DNA of 64,000 nt from the NCBI GenBank assembly GCA_002835675.1, contig PIZR01000004.1, forward strand, positions 335,381-399,380. Direction: 5' to 3'. Under the pieces are notes generated by a model. That model saw nothing but the letters and a program-made list of their open reading frames with translations. It was not told the DNA's origin and searched no databases. This document shows, piece after piece, positions 7,368 through 16,330 of this stretch. The position numbers were made by a program, and so were the translations under genes. The DNA comes from Bacillus sp. BA3 (GTDB taxonomy: Bacteria > Bacillota > Bacilli > Bacillales > DSM-1321). How positions within the stretch are numbered: the first letter of the stretch is position 1; each line of letters starts with the position of its first letter.

Positions 7368-8834
7368 TTATATTAGTTCTTCCACCTGAGTGGGAAGTGA
7401 ATAGCTTCCTAAAAATTTATCCACCATTTGAACCGGCTCATCATAGCCATAATTTCTAAATGAAAAGCCTTTCGTGACAAAAGGTGCACCATTATAGAAC
7501 ATTTCATACTGTTGATGCCTGCCACCGAATTCTGAACCAATGATATCCCATACTAACTTAAATAGTTTAATTTTCTCCTCAGCCCCAACTCCCGTAGAAC
7601 GTATATATTGATACATATCATCTTTCGTTTCAGGATTGATGAGTTCTTTATATGAAGATGGTAATTGTAAAACACCTCCACCGCATAACTCCCGTAAAAT
7701 TTTAATAGTGGAAGCATATATAGTTTCCTGTTGACCTACTACACCATAGAGAAAACGTGGATTCGGTCGTGCCACACCGTTTTTGTCGATGATACAATTA
7801 TATTCAGAAGCTAAGAGATTACCTTCTACAGAAGCCGCAATAGAAGCAAGTTCCCCTAACTTCTCTTGGACTGAAGGGATTTTATCAATTCCATTCATAG
7901 CAGAAACTTTTCGAGCAGCCCCAATCAAAAATTTCAATTTATTGCTAAATCTTATTTGCGCCTGATTATTGCCTAATACGTGAGCTGGTGTTTCATGGAA
8001 CTGAGCTCTCACGATGTCAATATTTTTGTAAACAAAAATATCTTGCCAAGGAATGAATACATCGTCAAAAACAACTAATGAATCACTTTCATCAAAACGA
8101 GAGGACAATGGGTAATCAAATGTGCTTGGAGATTTTTCAGCATAACCAGGCCTCGCATAAAATTTTAATCCTTTTGCATCAATCGGCAGTACAAAAGACA
8201 AAGCATAATCTTCATCACCAGGTCTGAGTGGTGTAAGGCAACTTACAAATAAGTAATCTGATACTGCTGATGCAGTACCGAGCATTTGAGAACCTCGAAC
8301 AATAATTCCGTCCTCTTTTTCTTCGTAAACTCCAACTGGAAGAAATTTATCTTCCTGCTCATGAGCTGCTTTACTTCGATCGATTTGTGGCGGAATAATA
8401 ACGTATGTTACATATAGATCCTGATCTCGCACATGTTTATAGAAATTCAAAACATTATTCCCATAGCCTTCTCCTCCACGATCAAACACATCGGGTGAAC
8501 TGGCAAAAGCAGCCAAAAAGCTGGCGACGTGATCAGGGCTTCTTCCGACAAATCCACATGTTGCTTCAGACCATTTAGAAATCGCCAATCTTCTATCTTT
8601 AAGTTCTTCCCGACTCCTTGGAATCATATAAATTTTATTTGCTAGTGTACCGTCCTCAGTTTTGTATGTCATATTCTGAGATTCATCCCATGCTAAATCG
8701 TATAAACCTGCAATGGTATGTGTAATTCCTGTAAAAGCTGGGTGGGTCGTCACATCCTGTACTCGTTCCCCATTTATGTAGATTGCCCTATCATCTTTCA
8801 ATGACTGTAAATATTCTTTACCTGTTCTAACCAT
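7368..8834 (-). CDS. HpaB-type FADH2-dependent monooxygenase, large component
   Basis: A 488-residue protein of the 4-hydroxyphenylacetate 3-hydroxylase (HpaB) family, full length, with an N-terminal domain (about 1-140), a middle beta domain (about 140-270, including the DYLFVSCLTPL region) and a helical C-terminal domain containing the ELCGGGVLQLPSS stretch. These enzymes take reduced FAD from a separate reductase and hydroxylate phenols or related rings; relatives act on 4-hydroxyphenylacetate, chlorophenols, nitrophenols and N-heterocycles, so the substrate is left open. It is the first gene of an operon with the amidase, DUF2848 and double-cupin genes. Operator copy C lies about 100 bases upstream and a cre-like site at 9061-9075. 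The reductase partner is at 3435-3899. Confidence 0.88.
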   Translation of the reverse strand: MVRTGKEYLQSLKDDRAIYINGERVQDVTTHPAFTGITHTIAGLYDLAWDESQNMTYKTEDGTLANKIYMIPRSREELKDRRLAISKWSEATCGFVGRSPDHVASFLAAFASSPDVFDRGGEGYGNNVLNFYKHVRDQDLYVTYVIIPPQIDRSKAAHEQEDKFLPVGVYEEKEDGIIVRGSQMLGTASAVSDYLFVSCLTPLRPGDEDYALSFVLPIDAKGLKFYARPGYAEKSPSTFDYPLSSRFDESDSLVVFDDVFIPWQDIFVYKNIDIVRAQFHETPAHVLGNNQAQIRFSNKLKFLIGAARKVSAMNGIDKIPSVQEKLGELASIAASVEGNLLASEYNCIIDKNGVARPNPRFLYGVVGQQETIYASTIKILRELCGGGVLQLPSSYKELINPETKDDMYQYIRSTGVGAEEKIKLFKLVWDIIGSEFGGRHQQYEMFYNGAPFVTKGFSFRNYGYDEPVQMVDKFLGSYSLPTQVEELI

Positions 8835-8923
8835 ACCTGATTCCTCCTATATGTTTGAATAAGTACATGTTTTAAAAACAAGAAACGATTTAACAGGCGA
8901 ACCTTAATTGTATTTCGTGTTAC

Positions 8924-8944
8924 GTATTATGTATTGTGTATACA
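8924..8944 (-). promoter_or_regulatory. Island operator, copy C (upstream of monooxygenase operon)
   Basis: On the minus strand, TGTATACAC followed by AATACATAATAC. It matches copy D upstream of gntR at 20 of 21 positions. It lies about 90 bases before the start of the monooxygenase gene, at promoter distance. Confidence 0.65.
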
Positions 8945-9060
8945 TTAAAGGTTTTGCCAATTCTAATCTATAATTAAGGTAGGTAATGACATTCCATATC
9001 GAATCATTATTCCTTTATACCTTTACTCTTTACCTATGAACATTAACATCGGGATCGATT

Positions 9061-9075
9061 GGTAAACGCTTTCAT
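9061..9075 (-). promoter_or_regulatory. Putative CcpA (cre) site
   Basis: The minus strand reads ATGAAAGCGTTTACC, matching the catabolite-responsive element consensus WTGNAARCGNWWWCA at 14 of 15 positions. It is about 230 bases upstream of the monooxygenase start, in the gap between that gene and gntR, and would place the operon under carbon catabolite control. Confidence 0.5.
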
Positions 9076-9190
9076 TTCCAATGAATTATAGATTGTTCTC
9101 TTACTATTTCAACAATAAGGCTTACTATCTAAGCAAAAACCCAGGAAAAAGCATTCGGAAGAATTTCTCCAAGGCTTTGCTCTACACGTG

Positions 9191-9248
9191 AAAAAAAGAA
9201 TCGGTTTAACCTTGCTTCAACTTCATAGTCTGAAGTTGATTCTAAACC
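9191..9248 (-). terminator. Terminator of the GntR gene
   Basis: TCAACTTCA (9217-9225) pairs with TGAAGTTGA (9231-9239). An outer GAATC/GATTC pair and, in the leftward direction, a run of seven T residues follow. A T-run on the other side could also serve rightward transcripts. Confidence 0.65.
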
Positions 9249-9317
9249 CTTTTTTTTCCTAGAGATTAATAAACTACCTTTTACTAGGAGCACCCCCCTT
9301 CAAGCATTTGATAGAAA

Positions 9318-9989
9318 TCAGGAATTATCAACCATAATCAATGTTTCTTTTGTTTTTTCTAAATGGTTTAAAATCGCCTGTGAAGCCAGTTCGGGATTTT
9401 TCTCCTCTAAAGCCTGGATAATCTGAGTATGTTCCATTAAAACATTTTTCATTCTCCCAAGTTTACTGACTGCTTTTAAACCCATAAGCTGAGTAAGGTT
9501 ATGAAGATTGTTCAAAACTTGCTCTATTATAGTGAAGTTTGCTAGCCTTGTCAGCGAGAGATGAAACTCATGGTCTAGCCTGATAAAACTAATAGCATCA
9601 TCGTTTTGCAACGCTTCTTCTTGTTGCTTCAGAATTAATTTAAGTAACCTCAGCTTTTCAGGTGATGTCATTTCTTTTGTTAGTTTTTTCACCGATTCAA
9701 CTTCAATTGCACTTCTTAGTAAAAAGATTTCATCCTGTTCCTCTATTGTAATCTTTCTTACAGTTAAACCCTTCCTTGGTATGGTAACAAGTAATCCTTC
9801 CTTCACCAAATCTTGAATAGCTGCCCTTACCGGAGTTCTTGAAGTATCTAACCTTTCCGCTAATTGAACTTCAGTAAATATTTCATCACTGGTAATACCA
9901 CCAAATAAAATTGCTTTTTTTATTTGATTATAAACTTTATCTTGTGTTGTTCTTTCCTTTTCGATTGGTTTTAAATGAATTCCTGCCAT
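9318..9989 (-). CDS. GntR-family regulator, FadR subfamily with FCD domain
   Basis: A 223-residue regulator with an N-terminal winged helix (about residues 14-76; ERLDTSRTPVRAAIQDL is the recognition region) and a C-terminal FCD helical domain (about 82-215). The four FCD metal/effector ligands are visible: Asp139, His143, His187 and His209. FCD regulators usually repress catabolic genes until a carboxylic acid ligand binds. The gene heads the island, and an almost symmetrical operator copy (10067-10090) lies about 80 bases upstream, which suggests autoregulation. Near-identical copies precede the monooxygenase operon, the RibF/reductase operon and the transporter, so I infer that it controls all four transcripts. 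Confidence 0.9.
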   Translation of the reverse strand: MAGIHLKPIEKERTTQDKVYNQIKKAILFGGITSDEIFTEVQLAERLDTSRTPVRAAIQDLVKEGLLVTIPRKGLTVRKITIEEQDEIFLLRSAIEVESVKKLTKEMTSPEKLRLLKLILKQQEEALQNDDAISFIRLDHEFHLSLTRLANFTIIEQVLNNLHNLTQLMGLKAVSKLGRMKNVLMEHTQIIQALEEKNPELASQAILNHLEKTKETLIMVDNS

Positions 9990-10066
9990 ATTAATCCGTC
10001 CTTTTTGATAAGTCTTTACAATATGAACAATTTAAATCTACATGATTGGCTAAAACCTCATATGTG

Positions 10067-10090
10067 TTATGTATACATAATACATAATAC
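10067..10090 (+). promoter_or_regulatory. Island operator, copy D (upstream of gntR)
   Basis: TTATGTATACATAA (10067-10080) is a perfect 14-base palindrome; the motif TGTATACAT followed by AATACATAATAC runs from 10070 to 10090. This type of palindrome suits a dimeric GntR protein. Together with copies A-C it defines the shared motif. Confidence 0.65.
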
Positions 10091-10270
10091 CTCAGACATA
10101 AGTCAATAATATATTTTTATTTTTCTGAATTTTACAAACCGGACAGCACCTTTTTATTCCATAAGAAAAAGAGCTGCCGAAGCAACTCCTTTGAAAGAGT
10201 ACCTTAACAATAGTCGAAAATATAATTTTTTTGGGCTCACTTACTTATGCAAGTCCTTGTATTTTCCCCT

Positions 10271-11869
10271 TCATTCTTTCAATGAAGGGTGAAAAATTTC
10301 GTGGGGGTACTTCTGTTGGATATAGCGTATTAGTGCAGTGACAACTTGCGGACCGGATTCTACGAGTCTGCCTTGTTCAAATGCAGTGAAGTTATCACCG
10401 CCTGAAGCTAAATAATTACTAACTGCCACTTCATATTCGTTGCTTGCCTGAATCTCTTGACCCTTCATATCCTTCAGCGCAACAATGCGGTTGCCAATTG
10501 GAGCTTCGGGGTCCCAATTATACGTTAAACCAACCGTTTGCAGCCTATTTTCATAATCTTTCGCCCACTGCTGTTCTAAAGCAAGTTTTATTTGGTCTCC
10601 TGTTAAGATTAACTTACTGACACTATGACCCATAGGCAAGACTGTATAAAGGTCTTCTACAGTGACCTCCCCTTTTTTAAAACTTTTCCGCATTTCGCCT
10701 TGATGGACAAAAGCTATATCTACCCCCATGGCTTCCCGCTCAGATTCTGCAATCATTTTCGCTAATGGGGATTCACCGTTTGCATCTTGATTTCGTTTGA
10801 TTTCTTCAGGCATTTGTCCTATTACCTGATTAAAGTGGCTCCCCAATCTTTTTCTGTATTTATTTAGAAGGGCAACCGTTTCTTTATCCGGTTTTATATG
10901 ATGATGTGAAGTGACAATAATCTTTGCTTGTTTCTTAGCGATAATTTTAGAATGTGGGTCAATTTCAAGATTTACTTGAGAAAAGGCTTTCCCATTAGAA
11001 TAAGCTTGAACGATCAGTTTACCGGCTACAACGGTATTGGCATATTCATGGCTGTGACCCGCAAAAATGACATCGACCTCATCATCGATTCTTGGAGCCA
11101 TCTCCACTAAAGCTCCACTGGAATTTGCTCCTGCCTTATCTGATTTAGCTGAGTCATGTGCCAATACAACAATCACTTTAATCCCTTTTTCCTTTAAAAT
11201 CTTAACGGATCGGTTAATAGCTGTAACTTCATCCGTAATTTCTACTTCTTTTCGATTTTCAGGTGTCACATACAGGTTTGTCTCTTTTGTGACCACCCCG
11301 ATAAATCCAATATTAATTCCGTCAATTTGTTTAATAACATACGGTGGTAACAAGGGAGTACCCGACTTTCCATCGATTATATTTGCAGAACTGTAAGAAG
11401 TATTGGCACCTTGAAAATAGCCTGTTTTTTTATTGAATCCTCCATAAATAAGGCGTTTCATTTCATTTACGCCTTGATCCAATTCATGATTTCCGGGTGT
11501 CCCGACATCAAAGTGCAGAAGGTTTAAAAATTCAATCGTCGGTTCGTCTTTAAATTGAGAAGAGATTGGAGGACTTCCTCCTACCATATCACCTGCATGA
11601 ACAAGTAGTGTATTTGGGTTTTCTTGTTTATATTTTTTTAAATGGGCAGCCAGGTATTCAGCCCCACCTGCCATGGTTCCTGAAACCATTTGATATTTGT
11701 TTAGTTGGCCGTGAAAATCATTAACTCCTAACAAATGTACTTGAATGTAGTGGTTGGATGTGGAATGGTTCGTTGAATGATTGGATGAGTATGCTGAGAT
11801 TTTATAAGTTACGAAAATGATGATGAATACCAAGATGAACAAAGAAGATATGGCCTGAAATTTTGACAA
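10271..11869 (-). CDS. Secreted 5'-nucleotidase / 2',3'-cyclic phosphodiesterase family protein
   Basis: A 532-residue exported phosphoesterase. An N-terminal hydrophobic segment (residues 5-24) acts as signal or anchor. The metallophosphoesterase domain follows, with GVNDFHG at 48-54 (Asp51, His53), AGDMVGG around Asp94, GNHE at 126-129 and the later FAGHSHE motif. The C-terminal 5'-nucleotidase domain (about 340-520) includes the substrate-binding YLASGGDNFTAF stretch. The family hydrolyses nucleotides or UDP-sugars outside the cell to recover phosphate and nucleosides; relatives in B. subtilis include YfkN. A hairpin overlapping the stop codon may help end transcription. The gene stands alone between island and sugar dehydrogenase. 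Confidence 0.88.
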   Translation of the reverse strand: MSKFQAISSLFILVFIIIFVTYKISAYSSNHSTNHSTSNHYIQVHLLGVNDFHGQLNKYQMVSGTMAGGAEYLAAHLKKYKQENPNTLLVHAGDMVGGSPPISSQFKDEPTIEFLNLLHFDVGTPGNHELDQGVNEMKRLIYGGFNKKTGYFQGANTSYSSANIIDGKSGTPLLPPYVIKQIDGINIGFIGVVTKETNLYVTPENRKEVEITDEVTAINRSVKILKEKGIKVIVVLAHDSAKSDKAGANSSGALVEMAPRIDDEVDVIFAGHSHEYANTVVAGKLIVQAYSNGKAFSQVNLEIDPHSKIIAKKQAKIIVTSHHHIKPDKETVALLNKYRKRLGSHFNQVIGQMPEEIKRNQDANGESPLAKMIAESEREAMGVDIAFVHQGEMRKSFKKGEVTVEDLYTVLPMGHSVSKLILTGDQIKLALEQQWAKDYENRLQTVGLTYNWDPEAPIGNRIVALKDMKGQEIQASNEYEVAVSNYLASGGDNFTAFEQGRLVESGPQVVTALIRYIQQKYPHEIFHPSLKE

Positions 11870-12209
11870 TTTCCGATCCCTCCCTCTAGATGTAAATTAA
11901 GAATAACTCTTGAATTTTATATCCGTATAAAGGGACCGTGATTTTTTGTTATATTTCATATAATAATTATTAAATTAACCCAGTACATGCATATCTTTTT
12001 TAAATACTCATACGGCTTAACATTTAGAAATCTGTTAAGATTTTGACTAGCAATAAATACAGTTTTATTTAAAAAGGCTCCCATTTTTCTACCCATTTAA
12101 TTACGCTCGTGCAGAAAATGGTGTAATGCCTTATCAGATTCCCCGGCCTAATTTGGTACTAATGGACAGCTCTAATCATATTCTTATAAAAAGAAAACAA
12201 TAAGAAGGG
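11870..12209. other. Divergent intergenic region with no recognised feature
   Basis: A 340-base AT-rich gap between the divergent nucleotidase and sugar-dehydrogenase genes. It must hold both promoters, but no clear -35/-10 pair or operator stood out. Confidence 0.5.
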
Positions 12210-12221
12210 GTGCAAAGTCAG

Positions 12222-13634
12222 TTGATAAAAGTCAAGGTTGGTTTACGGCCCATCGTAAGTAAAATAAATTTACCTACTGTTTTGAAAACAACCATACTTC
12301 CAGGTGACTCAATTGAAAGATTATTTATTGCAACCCAGGTAGGAGAGATCTTTTACATAGGAAACGGAGATATAAGGACTTTTTTGGATATTCGCCCGCG
12401 AATCCTGAAACTAGGTGCTTCTGGTGGCGGATATGATGAACGGGGATTGCTAGGGCTAGCGTTTCATCCCGATTTTTATTATAACGGTCTGTTTTATCTT
12501 CATTATTCAGTGGCTGGAACACAAGGACCAGGTGCACTTCCTGAATCTTTTAAGCCTGACCCATGTGATCCCAAGACTTTAAACCTACGGTGGATAAATA
12601 GAGAAACACAATATGATCATATTGATACAATTGAAGAATGGATTTTACAATCGAATGGCCAACCCCAAAAACGACGGACATTACTCAACTTAAGAAGACC
12701 ATTTTCAAATCATAATGGGGTCAATAGTTTAAACTTTTCACCTGAAACAGGAAAACTTGTTTTAACAACCGGAGATGGTGGATCAGGCCATGATCCATTT
12801 AACTTAAGTCAGGATGATCTGGAAATCGCTGGTAAAATAATTGAAATTGATGTAGGTAAGAATATGTACGTCAATGATCCACCCATTGTCACACGTTTCA
12901 ATGAACTTCCCACAACTATTCAGGAAGCACTCATGGTAATGGCCAAAGGTGTTCGCAATATACCAGGCATTTCATTTCAAAGGTTTTATAATCAGTATAT
13001 TAAATATGCGGGAAATGTCGGCCAGAATTTGGTCGAGTCGATTTTTTCATTCGTTCATTATAAACCAATGCCGGTTACTCAGCTTATTCAAGCTTCTTTC
13101 ATGAATTCTGAACCTGACAAAGAAGGATTTATTAACTTTGGCTGGCGAGGTTGGGAAGGTGCTTTTCCTGCTTCGATTATAAAAGGCTGCACTGAAAATC
13201 AGAATTCGGATGAAAAAACAATTGCTTATTACAATGAAGCAGTATCACTTTCAGGGAGTCGTCTTCAGCCTTTAACTAGTTATTTTCATAAAGATAACAG
13301 ACCCGATAAGTTTGAAGGAACTGCACTTACAGGAGTGCAAGCATATATGGGGAAAAGCGTCCCTGGTTTAGCAGGAAGCGTTGTGTTTACGGATCTTTTC
13401 CGGAAAGAATCTCAACCTCAGGTTAGAGGGGCTCTAGCTTATACCACCATTAGACCAAATGGTGAACAAAATGATTTTAGTGTGATACAAACCGATTATG
13501 ATTTTGGGTCTCAATCAGCTTATTATGTTAATTTGGGAACGAACCTGGATCAAAGCAAGTTATATTTAGGCGTTTATGGCTCTATGAAAGTGACTGATTT
13601 CAACCAGGGTACTGTTTTTGAAATTGTTCCATGA
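12222..13634 (+). CDS. Glucose/sorbosone dehydrogenase-family (PQQ-type beta-propeller) protein
   Basis: A 470-residue beta-propeller protein of the soluble glucose/sorbosone dehydrogenase family. Recognisable pieces are RLFIATQVGEIF near the N-terminus, ERGLLGLAFHPDFYYNGLFYLHYS at about residues 72-95, FSNHNGVNSLNFSPETGKL and LTTGDGG in the middle, and NFGWRGWEG later. Known relatives oxidise sugars with PQQ, usually outside the cytoplasm, but this one lacks a signal peptide and the PQQ ligands cannot be verified by eye. The frame is open from a GTG at 12210, but AAGAAGGGG touches that codon; the TTG at 12222 is 11 bases beyond it, so I prefer that start. Confidence 0.75.
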   Translation: MIKVKVGLRPIVSKINLPTVLKTTILPGDSIERLFIATQVGEIFYIGNGDIRTFLDIRPRILKLGASGGGYDERGLLGLAFHPDFYYNGLFYLHYSVAGTQGPGALPESFKPDPCDPKTLNLRWINRETQYDHIDTIEEWILQSNGQPQKRRTLLNLRRPFSNHNGVNSLNFSPETGKLVLTTGDGGSGHDPFNLSQDDLEIAGKIIEIDVGKNMYVNDPPIVTRFNELPTTIQEALMVMAKGVRNIPGISFQRFYNQYIKYAGNVGQNLVESIFSFVHYKPMPVTQLIQASFMNSEPDKEGFINFGWRGWEGAFPASIIKGCTENQNSDEKTIAYYNEAVSLSGSRLQPLTSYFHKDNRPDKFEGTALTGVQAYMGKSVPGLAGSVVFTDLFRKESQPQVRGALAYTTIRPNGEQNDFSVIQTDYDFGSQSAYYVNLGTNLDQSKLYLGVYGSMKVTDFNQGTVFEIVP

Positions 13635-13695
13635 ATTAATTCTTGATAATTCTCTTATGAATCCAAATTTAAATCAAGTGAGTGATGGGGAATCA

Positions 13696-14250
13696 CTAAA
13701 TTATAATCATTTTTAATCTTTTAAAAATGATTAAAGCAATTTCAACCCATAACCAGCTATAAAGAAAAGCAAATAAGAAGCCAGTAATAAGAAATGAAAA
13801 GGAAAAAGAGACTGCTGGACCTAAAACTGGAAAGTGAAAAATAAATATTAGACTCATAATCCCTAACATTAAAAGAATTGCGCCAGCAGCGATAATACTT
13901 AATCTCTTCCTAAAGAAGTAAAAAGATGCCCCTATGCCAAGTCCTAACAATCCTGTTGTAAAAGGAAATACAATCAGTTCAGTGGGCTGTAGGATGCATA
14001 ACAACATAATTGTCAGAAGGTAGGTCATCACTCCATATGGAATGGAAAACATGGAACATAACAGAATAGGTGCAGTGGCTAGCGGACTTATAAAATATCC
14101 TATACCTGGTAAAAAGCCAGCAGCAGCCTGTAGAATAGCAGCAATACAGGCAAAAATAGACCCTAAAATGAGCTTCATCGTTTTTTTATGTTTATTGAAT
14201 ACTATTTGAGATAAACGAACCTCATCAGAAATAGGTTTAAAAAAATACAC
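13696..14250 (-). CDS. Integral membrane protein of unknown function
   Basis: A hydrophobic protein of about 184 residues with five or six predicted membrane helices, starting around residue 25 after a basic cytoplasmic lead (NKHKKTMKL). No family is recognised with confidence; size and the small-residue-rich first helices resemble small substrate-binding subunits of energy-coupling transporters, but that is only a likeness. The frame opens at an ATG at 14268, yet the ribosome binding site AGGAGGTGG lies inside that extension and is well placed for the GTG at 14250, which I take as the start. Its stop is near a small hairpin (13681-13697) facing the convergent sugar-dehydrogenase gene. Confidence 0.65.
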   Translation of the reverse strand: MYFFKPISDEVRLSQIVFNKHKKTMKLILGSIFACIAAILQAAAGFLPGIGYFISPLATAPILLCSMFSIPYGVMTYLLTIMLLCILQPTELIVFPFTTGLLGLGIGASFYFFRKRLSIIAAGAILLMLGIMSLIFIFHFPVLGPAVSFSFSFLITGFLFAFLYSWLWVEIALIIFKRLKMIII

Positions 14251-14375
14251 CTTTCCACCTCCTTCCATTTGGTTTATACGTTACGATACATTATATTACC
14301 ATTTATTAGAGGTGGAACAATATTAATCATCCAAACATCAATTTCCTGTGTAATGAAAAAATAGCTTAATAAATA

Positions 14376-14402
14376 AAAAAAACAAGGCCTTATTGGCCCT
14401 GC
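14376..14402 (-). terminator. Terminator of the cupredoxin gene
   Basis: CAAGGCC (14383-14389) pairs with GGCCCTG (14395-14401), and the leftward transcript then runs into eight T residues. Confidence 0.7.
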
Positions 14403-14405
14403 CTT

Positions 14406-14789
14406 TTATTTGACTATTACTTTCCCAACCATTCCCTCCTGGAAATGGTACCGGCATGTCAGTTCATATGTACCGGGCTGTTTCGGTTGCACGGTAATGG
14501 TTTTTTCTTTACCTGGCTGGACCTCGGCGTCAATTCCGAGCTTCTCCACTGTGAAGGTGTGTTCTTTTGTACCTTTGTTTTTCAATATCAACGTTGTGGC
14601 TGTTCCATTCGGAATAGTGATGACTTCCGGATTAAAGTAATCGTCGTTCAACTCTACCTCAATCGATTTCACCGTAGGCTGAGCTACAACACCGGATTCG
14701 GCAAATACGCCGAGTGAGCCTAGACTTGTCATAACTACAAACATTGCAAGCACAACGGCCAATCCTGTTACCCGCTTTTTCATAGACAT
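14406..14789 (-). CDS. Exported cupredoxin-domain protein (plastocyanin-like)
   Basis: A 127-residue exported protein with a signal peptide (basic MKKR, hydrophobic core about residues 8-28, cleavage probably near VFAES) and a single cupredoxin domain. A complete type 1 copper site is visible: His77 in KEHTFTV, then Cys112, His115 and Met120 in LTCRYHFQEGM. It may carry electrons or bind copper at the cell surface. The frame opens at 14813, but AAGGAGGGAGGG sits seven bases before the ATG at 14789, so the shorter start is preferred. It is a single gene with its own terminator. The truncated haemoglobin gene upstream points the same way but is separated by a strong hairpin. Confidence 0.85.
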   Translation of the reverse strand: MSMKKRVTGLAVVLAMFVVMTSLGSLGVFAESGVVAQPTVKSIEVELNDDYFNPEVITIPNGTATTLILKNKGTKEHTFTVEKLGIDAEVQPGKEKTITVQPKQPGTYELTCRYHFQEGMVGKVIVK

Positions 14790-14857
14790 TCGCAATCCCT
14801 CCCTCCTTAACACTATTTTTTCTAATCCATTAATATATTATTACTATTAATTTGGTT

Positions 14858-14890
14858 GCAAAGGAGAGCTGCTAGTCAGCTCACCTTTGC
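14858..14890 (-). terminator. Hairpin downstream of the truncated haemoglobin gene
   Basis: A long stem (GCAAAGG-A-GAGCTG with CAGCTC-A-CCTTTGC, one A/A mismatch) follows the glbN stop in the leftward direction. The T-run is weak, so termination is probable rather than certain. Confidence 0.5.
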
Positions 14891-14915
14891 AAAGCACCTG
14901 ATAGCTCAATAACAA

Positions 14916-15278
14916 TCATTTATGCAAGATATCATCTCTTAGTGTAGCAACTTTAGATAGAGCTGTATTTATGTCAGCTTCATTCACTCCAAAGTGAGCT
15001 AGTGCATCGTTAAGATGTTTTACAATGGCATTAAAATGTTCTGGTTGCAGATTCAATCCTTGGTGTGCTTTTGCCATGGATTGTCCAGAATATTGTTTTG
15101 GACCACCTAATGCAAAACTAATGAACTTTGTTTGATGACGGCGTTGCTTTTCCATATCCGTTTTTTCAAAAAAATGATTAACTGTCTCATCCTTAAGAAC
15201 CAATTCGGAGTAAAAATAGTCCACAACTTTTGCTATCGCTTCTTCCCCGCCGACTTTTTCATAAAGTGTTTGTTCCAT
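14916..15278 (-). CDS. glbN: Group I truncated haemoglobin
   Basis: A 120-residue truncated haemoglobin of group I (trHbN type): LYEKVGGEEAIAKVVDYFY at the N-terminus, the FFEKTDMEKQRRHQTKF segment, and the proximal haem ligand expected at His72 in KAHQGLNLQPEHF. Proteins of this class bind oxygen or nitric oxide in the cytoplasm and often protect against nitrosative stress. Length is normal for the family. It is preceded by its own upstream region and followed by a hairpin, so it appears monocistronic. No regulator is adjacent. Confidence 0.9.
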   Translation of the reverse strand: MEQTLYEKVGGEEAIAKVVDYFYSELVLKDETVNHFFEKTDMEKQRRHQTKFISFALGGPKQYSGQSMAKAHQGLNLQPEHFNAIVKHLNDALAHFGVNEADINTALSKVATLRDDILHK

Positions 15279-15566
15279 ATATACACTCCTAACTTGTAAT
15301 TAATAGAAGTATTCTTTGTAGAAAATTTGTTTTTATTCTTTATCTTATAATTTAATCCCATTTTGCTGAGATTCACTAATCCCTCTTTATTTCCACTTGT
15401 TGCTACCAAGTTGCTGAAAATGCATATTTGTTATAGGGAAATCCATTTATTACATTCACTGTTCACACTTTTATTTTACATATTCAAATTGTAATGTGAC
15501 AAAATTGTAATCTTACTTCCTGTTACATCTATGGTGGGAAAAGGGATGAATTTTATAGTATGTAGC

Positions 15567-16330
15567 ATGAGGAGGAGATTTACGTTAAAAAAAGTATTAC
15601 AAACTAAAAAATTATCAAAATCCTATGGAAAAGCACAGGTTTTAAAAAATATTGACCTTACCATTACTTCGGGTGAATTTACGGCTATTATGGGGCCATC
15701 CGGTTCGGGAAAAACCACACTGATGAATGTGCTCTCGACATTTGATAAATTTTCTGGCGGGGAGGTCTGGCTTGAAGAACAGGCCTGTTGGATTTAAACA
15801 AAAAAGCATTGCGTACATTTCGCCAAGAACGCATGGGGTTCATCTTTCAAGATTACAACTTGCTTGATACTTTAACGATTAAAGAGAACATTCTCCTGCC
15901 CCTTTCATTGAGGAAATTTTCTACGGATGAGATGGAAAGACGGCTGGGACCAGTCATTCAGGCATTGAATATTGAAGAAATCCAGGATAAATACCCTACA
16001 GAAGTTTCAGGCGGTCAAAAACAACGGGCCTCATCCGCGCGCGCAATTATTACAAACCCTGCGATTGTCTTTGCAGATGAACCTACAGGCGCACTTGATT
16101 CGAGAGCGGCAACACAATTATTGGAACAGTTATCGAGCTTAAATGAAACGTTTCGAACGACCATTCTCATGATTACACACGACTCCTATGCAGCAAGCTT
16201 CTGTAAACGAGTTATCTTCTTGCGTGATGGAGGAATCGTAAACGAGCTTTATAAAGGTGACCAAAGTCAAAGTGACTTCTTTGATCGAATCCTTCACATC
16301 CAGAGTGCCATGGGAGGGAATCAAAGGTGA
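15567..16330 (+). pseudogene. Broken ATP-binding subunit of a Bce-type ABC transporter
   Basis: The two halves of one BceA-like ATPase lie in different frames. The first carries Walker A (GPSGSGKTT) and ends early at 15797. The second, readable from about 15784, carries the Q-loop (FIFQDYNLLD), signature (SGGQKQRASSARAI) and Walker B (FADEPTGALD). Loss of one base near 15783 explains the break, because shifting the frame restores [12 protein letters not shown]. The expected start codon after AGGAGGAGATTTACG is TTA at 15584, so the start may be damaged too. The signature also lacks the usual V-A before R. The partner permease downstream is truncated. Intact systems of this type export or sense peptide antibiotics such as bacitracin. 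Confidence 0.85.
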
